This document shows positions 34,489 through 44,144 of a stretch of 64,000 nucleotides of DNA, in pieces; within the stretch, counting starts at the first letter, position 1; every line of letters begins with the position of its first letter. Source of the stretch: Phytophthora quininea (lineage: Eukaryota; Oomycota; Peronosporomycetes; Peronosporales; Peronosporaceae); NCBI GenBank assembly GCA_011947345.1, contig JAAVTG010000644.1, positions 1 to 64,000 of the forward strand, read 5' to 3'. Made by a program: the position numbers and the translations under genes. Below the pieces are notes generated by a model. That model had not been told where the DNA came from and searched no databases. It saw only the letters and a list, made by a program, of their open reading frames with translations.

Positions 34489-35345
34489 ACGCTGGCTAAT
34501 CGCAATTCCGATCAGCTCTCCAAGACTTAAAGTAGGAGATTAAATGGGAAGTCCTCCACGTTTAACATGGAGAACGCCACCGCGACTGCGAACGCAGTAC
34601 GAATGGACACCGGTGTCACCCAACCTGGTAATGGGAAGGCCAGCAGGGAAAGAATCGGAAATCCGACTGGAGAGAGAGGAAAATGGCATTTATTGGAAGG
34701 TCTTTTCGCACACCAGGGCGAAGAAAGATGCTAAGAAACGGAGGAAACAAAGAGGAGGAATAGTTTTCATGCCAAATCCTCAAATCCATGACTTCCCATG
34801 GCAAGTCCCGCAACGGGTGAAGAATCGAGCAATTCTACACCGCTTAAAGAAACAGATCAAGAAAAGGGTGTTGATGGACATGTTCTACAGCCTACAAAAA
34901 GTAATCGGAAAACTCGAATCAAGGGCACCGTCACGTGACTGGACACGGTTCCAACTCAACAACCCCCAAGCAAGTAGGGAAGCATGGCAACATACTAACC
35001 TTGCTCTGCCTAATAGGTGAGAAGAAGAAAGGGTTGTCTGTTTAACCTTAGTTATTAGCCTCCCTGTATTTCTGCAGTCGTCGAAGCATCTTCGGCTTCT
35101 CCTTCCGTGTGTGAGCCAACTCCTGGTGTGATACATCTTCCTGTTTAACCTCCTCTTACCTGTTCTCGAAACTCGTCACACACATTTTCCAAAACGCTTT
35201 TGCTCTCACGCATTCCCGCATAATGTGTGCTGCTGTAGTTTTCCTTTGCTCACACATCCGGTCCTGCAGACATCCGTCTCCGCTCGTCCAGCCGTTGTAA
35301 AAGAGGTTGAGTTGGTGATTCGTCGTCTGTATTCTATCGACATAA
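34489..35345. mobile_element. Rearranged LINE-derived element, left arm
   Basis: 34489-34990 matches the first part of the element at 39043-40251 in the same orientation (frame GSPPRLTWRTPP..PSRDWTRFQ). From about 35015 the 3' part follows in reverse orientation, with ~380 bp deleted at gttttggaaaa (near 35193). The result is a fold-back derivative. The C-x-C/H-x-C motif (CEQRK..AAHIMREC) lies in the reversed part. The NLP gene starts ~175 bp further on. Confidence 0.75.
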
Positions 35346-35520
35346 ACTTCCCCATCTTGTTCCCTGAACGCGTGGAAGCGAGATTACGGGTGGTTGATGG
35401 CCTGGACTGTGAGGTAATATTCGTCATGTACTCTACCGAGCAGACACGTAACCATTTGCTTGCTCTCGCTTTGTGGTCCAGCAAGTCCCATTCTTCAATC
35501 GACCCCGACCACGAAGAGCG

Positions 35521-35913
35521 ATGCACCTCAACTGCCTCGTTGCCTTCGCGGCTGGACTTGCCGCCTCCACCCACGCCAAAGAGCTCAAGTACGACTCGGT
35601 GGTGCCATTCCCACAGACAAAGGGCACGACGACGGAATTCACGGATGCACTAACTTTTAAGCCCCAATTGAAAGTCGTCAGTGGCTGCAACCCGCACCCT
35701 GCAGTCGACAGCGCAGGCAACACGAACGCTGGTCTCGCAGTTCTCAGCTTGAAGAAATGTGACGAATCGTCGACGGGGTCTCAAGTTTACGGCCGCTCCA
35801 AGCTGTACGAAGGTTACTGGGCCTTCATGTACGCCTTCTACTTCCCGAGAGATCGTGTCTTGACTGGCGGCACTCGTCATGCCTGGGAGCACACCATCGT
35901 GTGGGTCCATTAA
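35521..35913 (+). pseudogene. NLP (NPP1-family) protein, left copy, truncated
   Basis: ATG at 35521. A signal peptide of about 19 residues (hydrophobic, ending THA) precedes an NPP1 domain that is collinear with the right-arm copy up to codon ~129. Just after the heptapeptide region (GTRHAWE) the arm homology ends at 35908 and a chance stop follows at 35911-35913. The C-terminal ~107 residues are absent. NLPs are secreted proteins of plant-associated microbes; cytolytic members bind plant sphingolipids. This copy lacks nearly half of the fold and should be inactive. Confidence 0.88.
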
Positions 35914-36724
35914 TGAAAAAAGCGAGGAGCTCAAAGCAGAGGTTATGGTGATGCAGATCCACGCTATCACCGCTAGGTTATCTTCACATACCGCAGCCAT
36001 CTCCCAGAACGATTGATTTCATGGCTACGGAGAGGCTTTAGACAGGATTTTGGAGGGCATTATGCAGTATCGGTATCGCGTTGCTGTGGCAGGAACAAGG
36101 TCGTCCACAACGGTAAGGAATGGACACGTCAGCAACAATGTGGACAAGGTGTCTACGGCAGCTCCGAGCTATTGCTAAGAAAGAGAGAGCATTACCGACA
36201 CCAGTCAAGACAAGGCGGTTTAAACCTTCAGCTCAGATTGGAGCGCTTTATAGGTCTGGCGCAACCAAAGGCGCAGAAGGAGAGTAAACTCCTCAAACGA
36301 GTACACCTCTATCAGGCAGCCGTTAACAATGGTTAAATAGACTATCTTTTCCTTCAAGAAGCTGACTGTCATGAGATAGCACGCGAATACCTTGAAGGTG
36401 GGTCCCCATTCTGTAGACTGGAGGAAAAAATGCAGCATTCTCGACGGAACTACTGACTCCCATTCTCTCCACAGCGATTATCTGTTGGTCTTGATGGCTA
36501 CATGAAATTAGTAGTGTAAAAGCAACTATGCAAAGAGGTTTTCGAAAGCAGAAAATAATTTGTCATGGACAGCACAGAAAAAAATATAAACACGATGGCT
36601 TCTACATCGGGTAGTCCAGCCCAAAACGCGAACAACCAAATTCACCAGCGCATTGTAAAAATCCCTAGGCAGTCTGTATTGTATTCTAGTCGAACTTCGA
36701 CTTTTGCCAGTCCTATCACACAGT
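35914..36724. other. Spacer sequence without recognised gene
   Basis: Single-copy stretch between the left arm and the broken NLP. A frame at 36013-36336 is Arg/Gln/Lys-rich with a few LINE-like words (RQGGLNLQLRLERF), but homology is not convincing. Confidence 0.4.
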
Positions 36725-37465
36725 TTAAGTCAAGATGACGTCGTTAACGATGTCAATTGCGGAATCACTGTACGGGAAGGCGAGAACGAGGTTGCGTTCA
36801 AAGTGCTTATCGTTCATTGGCACCGACGCTTTGTCCCAGTTGTCCGAGTTGAGAGCCACGCGAGCGGCGTCTGTCAAGTCGTCCCACATGATGAGGTCTT
36901 GGAAGTCACCGGGCTCGGTCGTGACGTTCAGATAGTGCTTGAGCCCCACGGATTTATACTCGAGTTTCACGCTGGTCTCGTTGATCACATCAGCGTCAGG
37001 GGAGCGAATTTCGAGTACAAATGAGCCATCGAGGACGTCGACACAGCCTCAATCTCCCCGTTTTCAACCCAGCCTTCTTGACCCACACGACGGCGTGTTC
37101 CCAACCGTGACGGGAGCCTCCAGCAACGGCCCGGTCTCTCGGGAAGTAGTAGGCGTACATGAAGGCATAGTAGCCGCTGTAATGCTCGGCGCGGCCGTAC
37201 AATTGGGACCCTAGCGAGGGTTCACCACAGGTGTCCAAATTGAGAAGTCCCAGACCTTCGTTTGTGTTGCCATCCTTGTCGACCGCAGGGTGGGGTAGCA
37301 TCCGTTGACGACGTTCAATTGGGGCTTGAACTTGAGAGCCGCAGCGTTCGTCTTGGTTGTGCCCTCCGACTCCGGGAAAGGGGTCACCGAGTCGAACGGC
37401 AATTGCTTCGCCTCGGTGGTTGCGAGCAAACTGGCCGCGATGACTGCGAGCAAGGAAAGGTTCAT
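36725..37465 (-). pseudogene. NLP (NPP1-family) gene in the spacer, frameshifted
   Basis: Starts at the ATG at 37463-37465 with a signal peptide (ending TTEA) and the typical NPP1 start. The frame breaks near 37295 (one C short in a C run), again near 37060-37070, and again near 37010-37020, after which the family C-terminus runs to a stop at 36725. The heptapeptide region reads GSRHGWE. Breaks are described as seen; they may be real decay or read errors. It is clearly diverged from the arm copies, so it is a separate paralogue. It faces away from the TMEM19-like gene across ~500 bp. Confidence 0.85.
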
Positions 37466-37962
37466 CGTTGTGCTTGGAATGAGGTCGATTCGAGAATGAA
37501 GTCGAGCAGACTCCTAACTTGCCTGGTTGACCTCCTGCTCAAGGCAACTCAAAGCCCCGTAAACTCTCGCGTATGGTGTTGGAAGCAGCAAATCGGATCA
37601 CAAGATGGGAGTTTATGCTGGTCTGCTCCGCCTCGAACGGTGAAACAAATTAGAGTAAACCAGTAGGATATCTACTGTTTTCAGCCTTCATGCAATTGCA
37701 CTTTGAGAGGCAGCGGAGGTCTGTCAGGGGGCAGTGTGTAGCCCGGTTGCATACCGCTAAGTAGTAGGTTCTATCTTGTCCGCGCGGGATCCTTGCCCGC
37801 CACGAGGGTAGCGAAATAGGAGGTGCAAACGCCGCGCAACTGAGGAGCGTAGCGATGCTCTACTGGTTTGACGCCATGGGCGTTGAATATCTACTGGATT
37901 AATTTAATTTCTTTACAGAAAACGGTGTCCAGTCAACGCAATCTGTACTTGTAGCAGGTCGT
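37466..37962. promoter_or_regulatory. Divergent intergenic region between NLP relic and TMEM19-like gene
   Basis: The two genes are transcribed away from each other, so both promoters should lie here. No motif was identified with confidence. Confidence 0.4.
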
Positions 37963-38863
37963 GATGCTTTTCCTGCGGATTCTGGTCGCGGCTCTGCTGG
38001 CGGGGGTTAGCACGCCGTGGACTGAAGAAGAAGTCTCTGGACGCATCGGGAGCAGCGGCCGCGGCCTTCGTGGGCGTTTTCACGCTCTCCTGCAGCTACC
38101 GCTTCGGTGAGTTGCCCTTAAACGATTCTAGTGACAAAGGAGTATGTTCTAACGCACCTATCAGGAGTGCTGCTGTTGGGCTTCTACTTCTCCGGCAGCA
38201 AGCTCACCAAAGTGCGTGCCAGTGTCAAGCAGCAGCTGGACGCCAACTACAAGCCGGGGGACAGCGCTCAGCCAGTCAAGTGCTGGCGTGCAGTCTACTC
38301 GCGACTGTGCTAGCCGTCTTCTACTTTTGGCAATTCGGAGACGACAACGTCCCCATCGATTTTGCTGCAGCCCCGTTCGTAGCTATTTGCTGGCCAGCTA
38401 CATTGGTCATTATGCCTGCTGTGCAGCCGACACGTGGGCGTCTGAGTTGGGCGTCTTGAGCCAGAGCGAGCCTCGACTCATCACAACTTTGAGACGTGTT
38501 CCACCTGGAACGAACGGCGGCATTTCCGTATTGGGGTTAGCCATGTCGGCTTTGGGCGGAATTTTCATCGGTGTGATCTACTACGTCGGTAGTTTACCGT
38601 CTGGGTCTGCACAGGCTCAAGTGATCATACTGGGAGCCGTGACGGGGCTCTTTGGCTCCGTGTTGGACTCGGTGCTTGGTGCCACCGTGCAAGCCACGTA
38701 CTTTGACCGCACCACGCGGAAAATCTGCGAGGAGGCAGGAACGAAGACCGACGTCGAGCACGTGTGTGGTGTCGATTTGCTGAGCAACGAGCAGGTGAAC
38801 GTTGTGTCGGTGCTTGTGACCACCGCCGTCAGCGGCCCCGTCGCCACGTATTTCTTTGTGTAG
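37963..38863 (+). pseudogene. TMEM19/DUF92 family membrane protein (VTE6-like), with frame breaks
   Basis: Start ATG at 37963. A 58-nt intron fits at 38107-38164 (gtgagt..ctaac..cag). Downstream reading gives LGFYFSGSKLTK, QVLACSLLATVLAVFYF, CCAADTWASELG, TNGGISVLGLAMSALGG and LFGSVLDSVLGATVQ, the conserved order of DUF92. Several membrane helices are visible. Frame breaks lie near 38025 (exon 1), 38258 (G run) and 38380, each consistent with one missing base. The plant member VTE6 phosphorylates phytyl-phosphate; the animal role of TMEM19 is not established. It could be functional if the breaks are read errors. Confidence 0.82.
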
Positions 38864-39030
38864 TTTTAGCGCTCCATACTTCTCGCGGTTAACGCGAAGA
38901 TACCATGGTTGGCAGGTTTATTTGACTAAGATCTGCAGTATTGGTAATGGTACTGGATAGTTGTGGCTCACGATGACACCGCAACACCGTGTCGATGACT
39001 ACATGATAACAAACAAAAGCGTTTTCCATA

Positions 39031-39042
39031 TTGCCACGAAGG
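39031..39042 (+). repeat. 12-bp target-site duplication, left copy
   Basis: ttgccacgaagg here is repeated at 40252-40263, immediately flanking the LINE-derived insertion. Confidence 0.85.
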
Positions 39043-40251
39043 CCTGGCTAATCGCAATTCCGATCAGCTCTCCAAGACTTAAAGTAGGAGATTAAATGGG
39101 AAGTCCTCCACGTTTAACATGGAGAACGCCACCGCGACTGCGAACGCAGTACGAATGGACACCGGTGTCACCCAACCTGGTAATGGGAAGGCCAGCAGGG
39201 AAAGAATCGGAAATCCGACTGGAGAGAGAGGAAAATGGCATTTATTGGAAGGTCTTTTCGCACACCAGGGCGAAGAAAGATGCTAAGAAACGGAGGAAAC
39301 AAAGAGGAGGAATAGTTTTCATGCCAAATCCTCAAATCCATGACTTCCCATGGCAAGTCCCGCAACGGGTGAAGAATCGAGCAATTCTACACCGCTTAAA
39401 GAAACAGATCAAGAAAAGGGTGTTGATGGACATGTTCTACAGCCTACAAAAAGTAATCGGAAAACTCGAATCAAGGGCACCGTCACGTGACTGGACACGG
39501 TTCCAACTCAACAACCCCCAAGCAAGTAGGGAAGCATGGCAACATGCCAACCGACTATCAGGTTTGGGTAGAATACAGACGACGAATCACCAACTCAACC
39601 TCTTTTACAACGGCTGGACGAGCGGAGACGGATGTCTGCAGGACCTGATGTGTGAGCAAAGGAAAATTACAGCAGCACACATTATGCGGGAATGCGCGAG
39701 AGAAAAAGCGTTTTGGAAAAAAATATACAGCACTGGACGGGCGAAGAAGTGTCCGATGGGGTACTTGCAAAGTACAAGGAACATGTAGCACCGCGCAACG
39801 CACCGGAAATCGCACTAAACTTCAGCCAGTGTATGGGGAAATACTACGGACAATGGAATGAGGTGTTAGAGAGGGCAGCAAGAAGGATGTGGTGAGCAGG
39901 CTGTAGCATTGCATTTGCTCTGCTGTGGCAAGTTCGCAACAGCGTCGTGCACGAGAAAAAGTCTGGACCACAGAGCAGCACGTGAATTACATCTGGAAGA
40001 AATGTATTCGGCAACTGACGGCAACAGCAAAGTTCAGAAGGATAGAAGCAAGTTCGAGGATCCCTGTTCTCCAATTGGAAATGTGTTTGACGAGTTTCGA
40101 GAACAGGTAAGAGGAGGTTAAACAGGAAGATGTATCACACCAGGAGTTGGCTCACACACGGAAGGAGAAGCCGAAGATGCTCCGACGACTGCAGAAATAC
40201 AGGGAGGCTAATAACTAAGATTAAACAGACAACCCTTTCTTCTTCTCCATG
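39043..40251 (+). mobile_element. LINE-derived (non-LTR) insertion, 1.2 kb
   Basis: Flanked by the perfect 12-bp duplication ttgccacgaagg. The coding frame from 39096 holds a basic region (RVKNRAILHRLKKQIKKR), then TSGDGCLQDLMCEQRK and AAHIMRECAREKAFW, a C-x-C..H-x4-C arrangement seen at the C-terminus of LINE ORF2 proteins, then KYKEHVAPRNAPEIALNFSQ after a frameshift near 39720 (A run). No RT domain is present. The same 5' end (ctggctaatcgc) is found in the arm copies, so the element seems to be a defined short form, not random truncations. There is no poly-A; the 3' end is pyrimidine-rich (ctttcttcttct). Confidence 0.8.
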
Positions 40252-40263
40252 TTGCCACGAAGG
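40252..40263 (+). repeat. 12-bp target-site duplication, right copy
   Basis: Second copy of ttgccacgaagg, marking the 3' edge of the insertion. Confidence 0.85.
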
Positions 40264-40501
40264 TGCCAAAGTGCGGTCGTTGATTTCCGAATGGGGAGAG
40301 ATTCAATGCGAGACAGCTCCGGGAGTGGTGTCGTGGGGGGTTGTAAAACCCTGCTGCAGTAAAACTAAATTGACTGGGAGCTGAATTCCACGCTGAAAAC
40401 ACGTTGTTCACTTCTCTCCATCGGGAAGCCAAAACAAAATCGCAACTAAAATGTGAGGCAGTGTCATTGAACGAGTTTATCGAAGACAATCAAAAGCGAT
40501 T

Positions 40502-41212
40502 CTACGACTCGAACGGGTAGGCGGTATTGAGGTTGTCTTCGAAGTTGTCGTCATTGAACGGCACGGTAGCTCTTCCCCAGTCGTACTCGTTGAGAGCTAC
40601 GCGAGCGGCGTCAGTCATATCGTCCCACATGATGAGGTTCTGGAATTCGCCGGCCTCGGTGGTGACGTTCAAATAATGCTTCAGAAGCCCCTTATGGGTG
40701 TACATGAGCTTCACACTGGTGTCGGCGACCATATCATCGTCGGGCGGAGCAAACAGCGAATACTTGTTGGCCCTCGAGGTCGTCGACACGGCTGCGATCT
40801 CACCCCTCTCGACGGAATCCTCCTCGACCCACACGATGGTGTGCTCCCAGGCATGACGAGTGCCGCCAGTCAAGACACGATCTCTCGGGAAGTAGAAGGC
40901 GTACATGAAGGCCCAGTAACCTTCGTACAGCTTGGAGCGGCCGTAAACTTGAGACCCCGTCGACGATTCGTCACATTTCTTCAAGCTGAGAACTGCGAGA
41001 CCAGCGTTCGTGTTGCCTGCGCTGTCGACTGCAGGGTGCGGGTTGCAGCCACTGACGACTTTCAATTGGGGCTTAAAAGTTAGTGCATCCGTGAATTCCG
41101 TCGTCGTGCCCTTTGTCTGTGGGAATGGCACCACCGAGTCGTACTTGAGCTCTTTGGCGTGGGTGGAGGCGGCAAGTCCAGCCGCGAAGGCAACGAGGCA
41201 GTTGAGGTGCAT
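40502..41212 (-). CDS. NLP (NPP1-family) secreted protein, right copy, full length
   Basis: The ATG at 41210-41212 opens 236 codons to a stop at 40502, the usual length of a type 1 NLP. A signal peptide of about 19 residues is followed by the NPP1 domain with two cysteines (SGCNPHP and KKCDES). The heptapeptide that reads GHRHDWE in cytolytic members is GTRHAWE here: the second His is kept, but the first His is Thr and the Asp is Ala. That Asp helps bind the metal ion and is needed for cytolysis in studied NLPs, so a non-cytolytic role is likely (inference). The frame is unbroken. Its first part lies in the palindrome arm, its last 324 bp outside it. LINE remnants lie ~175 bp upstream. Confidence 0.92.
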   Translation of the reverse strand: MHLNCLVAFAAGLAASTHAKELKYDSVVPFPQTKGTTTEFTDALTFKPQLKVVSGCNPHPAVDSAGNTNAGLAVLSLKKCDESSTGSQVYGRSKLYEGYWAFMYAFYFPRDRVLTGGTRHAWEHTIVWVEEDSVERGEIAAVSTTSRANKYSLFAPPDDDMVADTSVKLMYTHKGLLKHYLNVTTEAGEFQNLIMWDDMTDAARVALNEYDWGRATVPFNDDNFEDNLNTAYPFES

Positions 41213-41387
41213 CGCTCTTCGTGGTCGGGGTCGATTGAAGAATGGGACTTGCTGGACCACAAAGCGAGAGCAAGCAAATGGTTACGTGTCTGCTCGGTAG
41301 AGTACATGACGAATATTACCTCACAGTCCAGGCCATCAACCACCCGTAATCTCGCTTCCACGCGTTCAGGGAACAAGATGGGGAAGT

Positions 41388-42245
41388 TTATGTCGATAGA
41401 ATACAGACGACGAATCACCAACTCAACCTCTTTTACAACGGCTGGACGAGCGGAGACGGATGTCTGCAGGACCGGATGTGTGAGCAAAGGAAAACTACAG
41501 CAGCACACATTATGCGGGAATGCGCGAGAGCAAAAGCGTTTTGGAAAATGTGTGTGACGAGTTTCGAGAACAGGTAAGAGGAGGTTAAACAGGAAGATGT
41601 ATCACACCAGGAGTTGGCTCACACACGGAAGGAGAAGCCGAAGATGCTTCGACGACTGCAGAAATACAGGGAGGCTAATAACTAAGGTTAAACAGACAAC
41701 CCTTTCTTCTTCTCACCTATTAGGCAGAGCAAGGTTAGTATGTTGCCATGCTTCCCTACTTGCTTGGGGGTTGTTGAGTTGGAACCGTGTCCAGTCACGT
41801 GACGGTGCCCTTGATTCGAGTTTTCCGATTACTTTTTGTAGGCTGTAGAACATGTCCATCAACACCCTTTTCTTGATCTGTTTCTTTAAGCGGTGTAGAA
41901 TTGCTCGATTCTTCACCCGTTGCGGGACTTGCCATGGGAAGTCATGGATTTGAGGATTTGGCATGAAAACTATTCCTCCTCTTTGTTTCCTCCGTTTCTT
42001 AGCATCTTTCTTCGCCCTGGTGTGCGAAAAGACCTTCCAATAAATGCCATTTTCCTCTCTCTCCAGTCGGATTTCCGATTCTTTCCCTGCTGGCCTTCCC
42101 ATTACCAGGTTGGGTGACACCGGTGTCCATTCGTACTGCGTTCGCAGTCGCGGTGGCGTTCTCCATGTTAAACGTGGAGGACTTCCCATTTAATCTCCTA
42201 CTTTAAGTCTTGGAGAGCTGATCGGAATTGCGATTAGCCAGCGTT
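41388..42245. mobile_element. Rearranged LINE-derived element, right arm
   Basis: Mirror of 34489-35345 with the same fold-back and the same ~380-bp deletion. The rearrangement therefore predates the arm duplication. Confidence 0.75.
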
Positions 42246-42734
42246 GAACTTTTGCTAGTGTGTGTCCAGCTTCCCCGACCTGCTCTGCTTCGATGCAACT
42301 TGATCTTAGTAGAGAGTCATCGTCGAACTCCTTGATCTCCATAGCCGAGTGGGCAAGCATTCGGATGGAGAAAATCTGCTGGGAATCCGGACGAAGGTTA
42401 TCTTTAGATAGCGTGCTATCGAGGATCCACGACCAGGATGCGACCTCTTCAGTGGCACCGGATGGAAGAGCTGCTTCCCTGCAGCGTGCTCGGTCCCTTC
42501 CTTGCAGTCACGTCCGGTGCTTCAACAACAAGAACTGCCTACTTGGTCACCAGCCAAGACTCTGCGTCGAGCTTTGATCTGTCGTCATGAGTCATGAGCA
42601 GCCAACCAAGAACCTTCGACTTGCAGCAAAACGACCAAGCATATTGGAGATGAACGAAACTCAAGCTCTCAAGAGAGACGTAAATAAGACGCATACGTGA
42701 GAAGGATCTGCTAGAGTGCCGTCCGTCTCTGCTG

Positions 42735-43453
42735 CTACGGGTCGCTGGTCTTGAGGGACTCGCACACGTTGGCCAGGAAGAGCAGCGGGAAGTCTCTGTC
42801 CACGCGGTCCAAGTCCATGGGTGGCTCCAGCGTCTCGCAGCCGTCCAGCAACAACGGCAATGTCTGTCCCGGTACCAGTCTCCCAGCTGGTGTCTCTGTT
42901 GCTGTCTCTCTGTTTGGGCGACATTGGTGGACGGAGTTGACGATCTGTTGCTGTTCCTGCTCCAACTGCTGCAGTCTCCTCTGGAACGTCGTCTCTCTGT
43001 TGTTGTCTTGGACTGCCAACTGCTGCTGCTGGTGGTGTCTCGCTCTGAGGTCGGAGATCCGTCGCCGGATCGACGCCAACTGCCGGTAGGGCCACTTGTG
43101 GACGCCGTTGCGTCTGCAGATGCGCTTGAGCGCCGCCTCGCACACGCCGAGACGCTGCGCCGCCTGCTCCACAACTCGGATCGTCAACTTCACTCGTCTG
43201 GCAGGTTAAACGTCTAGCGGTGATAATGTCAGGGCAAAAGGACCATCTTGAGGGGCAAGCGATACACCGCCTGCAGCTGTTGCAGGCTGAAGTGGATACG
43301 AGGCCGTCGTCCGCGGTTGCCGTCGTCGGTGGTGGTCTCCGGCTCTCGGTCGTCGTCGCTGCTGCTTGCTGAGCTTGCAGACATGTCGGACGTGACGCTG
43401 CCAGCTCCTGAAGCGCCGAGATGGAGCGGTAACGAGGAGCTTGAGGAGCTCAT
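42735..43453 (-). CDS. RWP-RK domain transcription factor, right copy
   Basis: Mirror of the left gene: start at 43451-43453, intron 43188-43243 (56 nt), stop at 42735-42737. The domain motifs EQAAQRLGVC and KWPYRQL and the Gln-rich coiled coil are unchanged. Transcription would run toward the spacer, as in the left arm, so the two copies converge on the NLP/TMEM19 spacer. Confidence 0.82.
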
Positions 43454-44144
43454 AGCGTGGACTTCTAGACAGGAAAAGGCAACTTTTGGCGTGAGTGAAT
43501 GTAGCTCCAAAGCCTGCGGAGGTCCGGGCCGACGCAGCTGGAGCTGTCTGTGATATGCGAAGCCAGCGGAAAGTATTGCCAGTGCGCGTTTGTGTTTCAA
43601 CGGCGAGCTTTCTCGATTTTTGTCGACGAAATCGTCAAAACGGAGTGCCTAGCGAAGCCCAGGCTTCTAGCGATGGGCTCTACGCGCAGGCAGGAGACCG
43701 AGATCATCAGCAGCGTGTTGATGACCGTGAAGGCGGTGCATTGCTTGTGACGTGTCTGCCTGCGAATATTGTAGCGTTCTAACGAACCGTCCAGCAAGTC
43801 ACCAGCGCGACTTCACTACTTGGTGCTACTCACAAGGTGCTCTGATCGTTCTGGTCGTGGAATTTCTACGTTGGATATTTCCTTGTGGACTTTACTTTTC
43901 GTTACATGGGATGGTGTTGGCATGGAAATGGAGAAAGTTGCTGCTGGTGCTGATTTTATCATTGGAATGACAAATCCGCCGCTCTTGGGTAAGGAAATAT
44001 GGCTGTTAGGGTTGAGTGCCAAGTTCGTGAATATTTTCGTGAATATCAAACACATGTGGCAATGTCAAACCAAATTATCAATGATATTCGGTCAGATAGC
44101 AGCGCATTAGCAGGTTGGACCACATTGGTGCTCCTGTGAACAAG

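Larger units (their letters stand above)
29712..35908 (+). repeat. Left arm of a ~17 kb palindrome (inverted duplication)
   Basis: Essentially the same 6.2 kb occurs in reverse complement at 40826-47031. The outer edges are a little more diverged (small indels around 29730-29790); the interior is close to identical, with scattered SNPs. The left arm differs by an internal 707-bp inversion (31120-31826). Its inner edge falls inside an NLP gene that is complete only in the right arm, so the left arm is the likelier derivative. Confidence 0.92.

Noticed and set aside
36013..36336. 107-codon frame in the spacer
   Set aside because: A few LINE-like words but no continuous homology and no start context; not supported as a gene.
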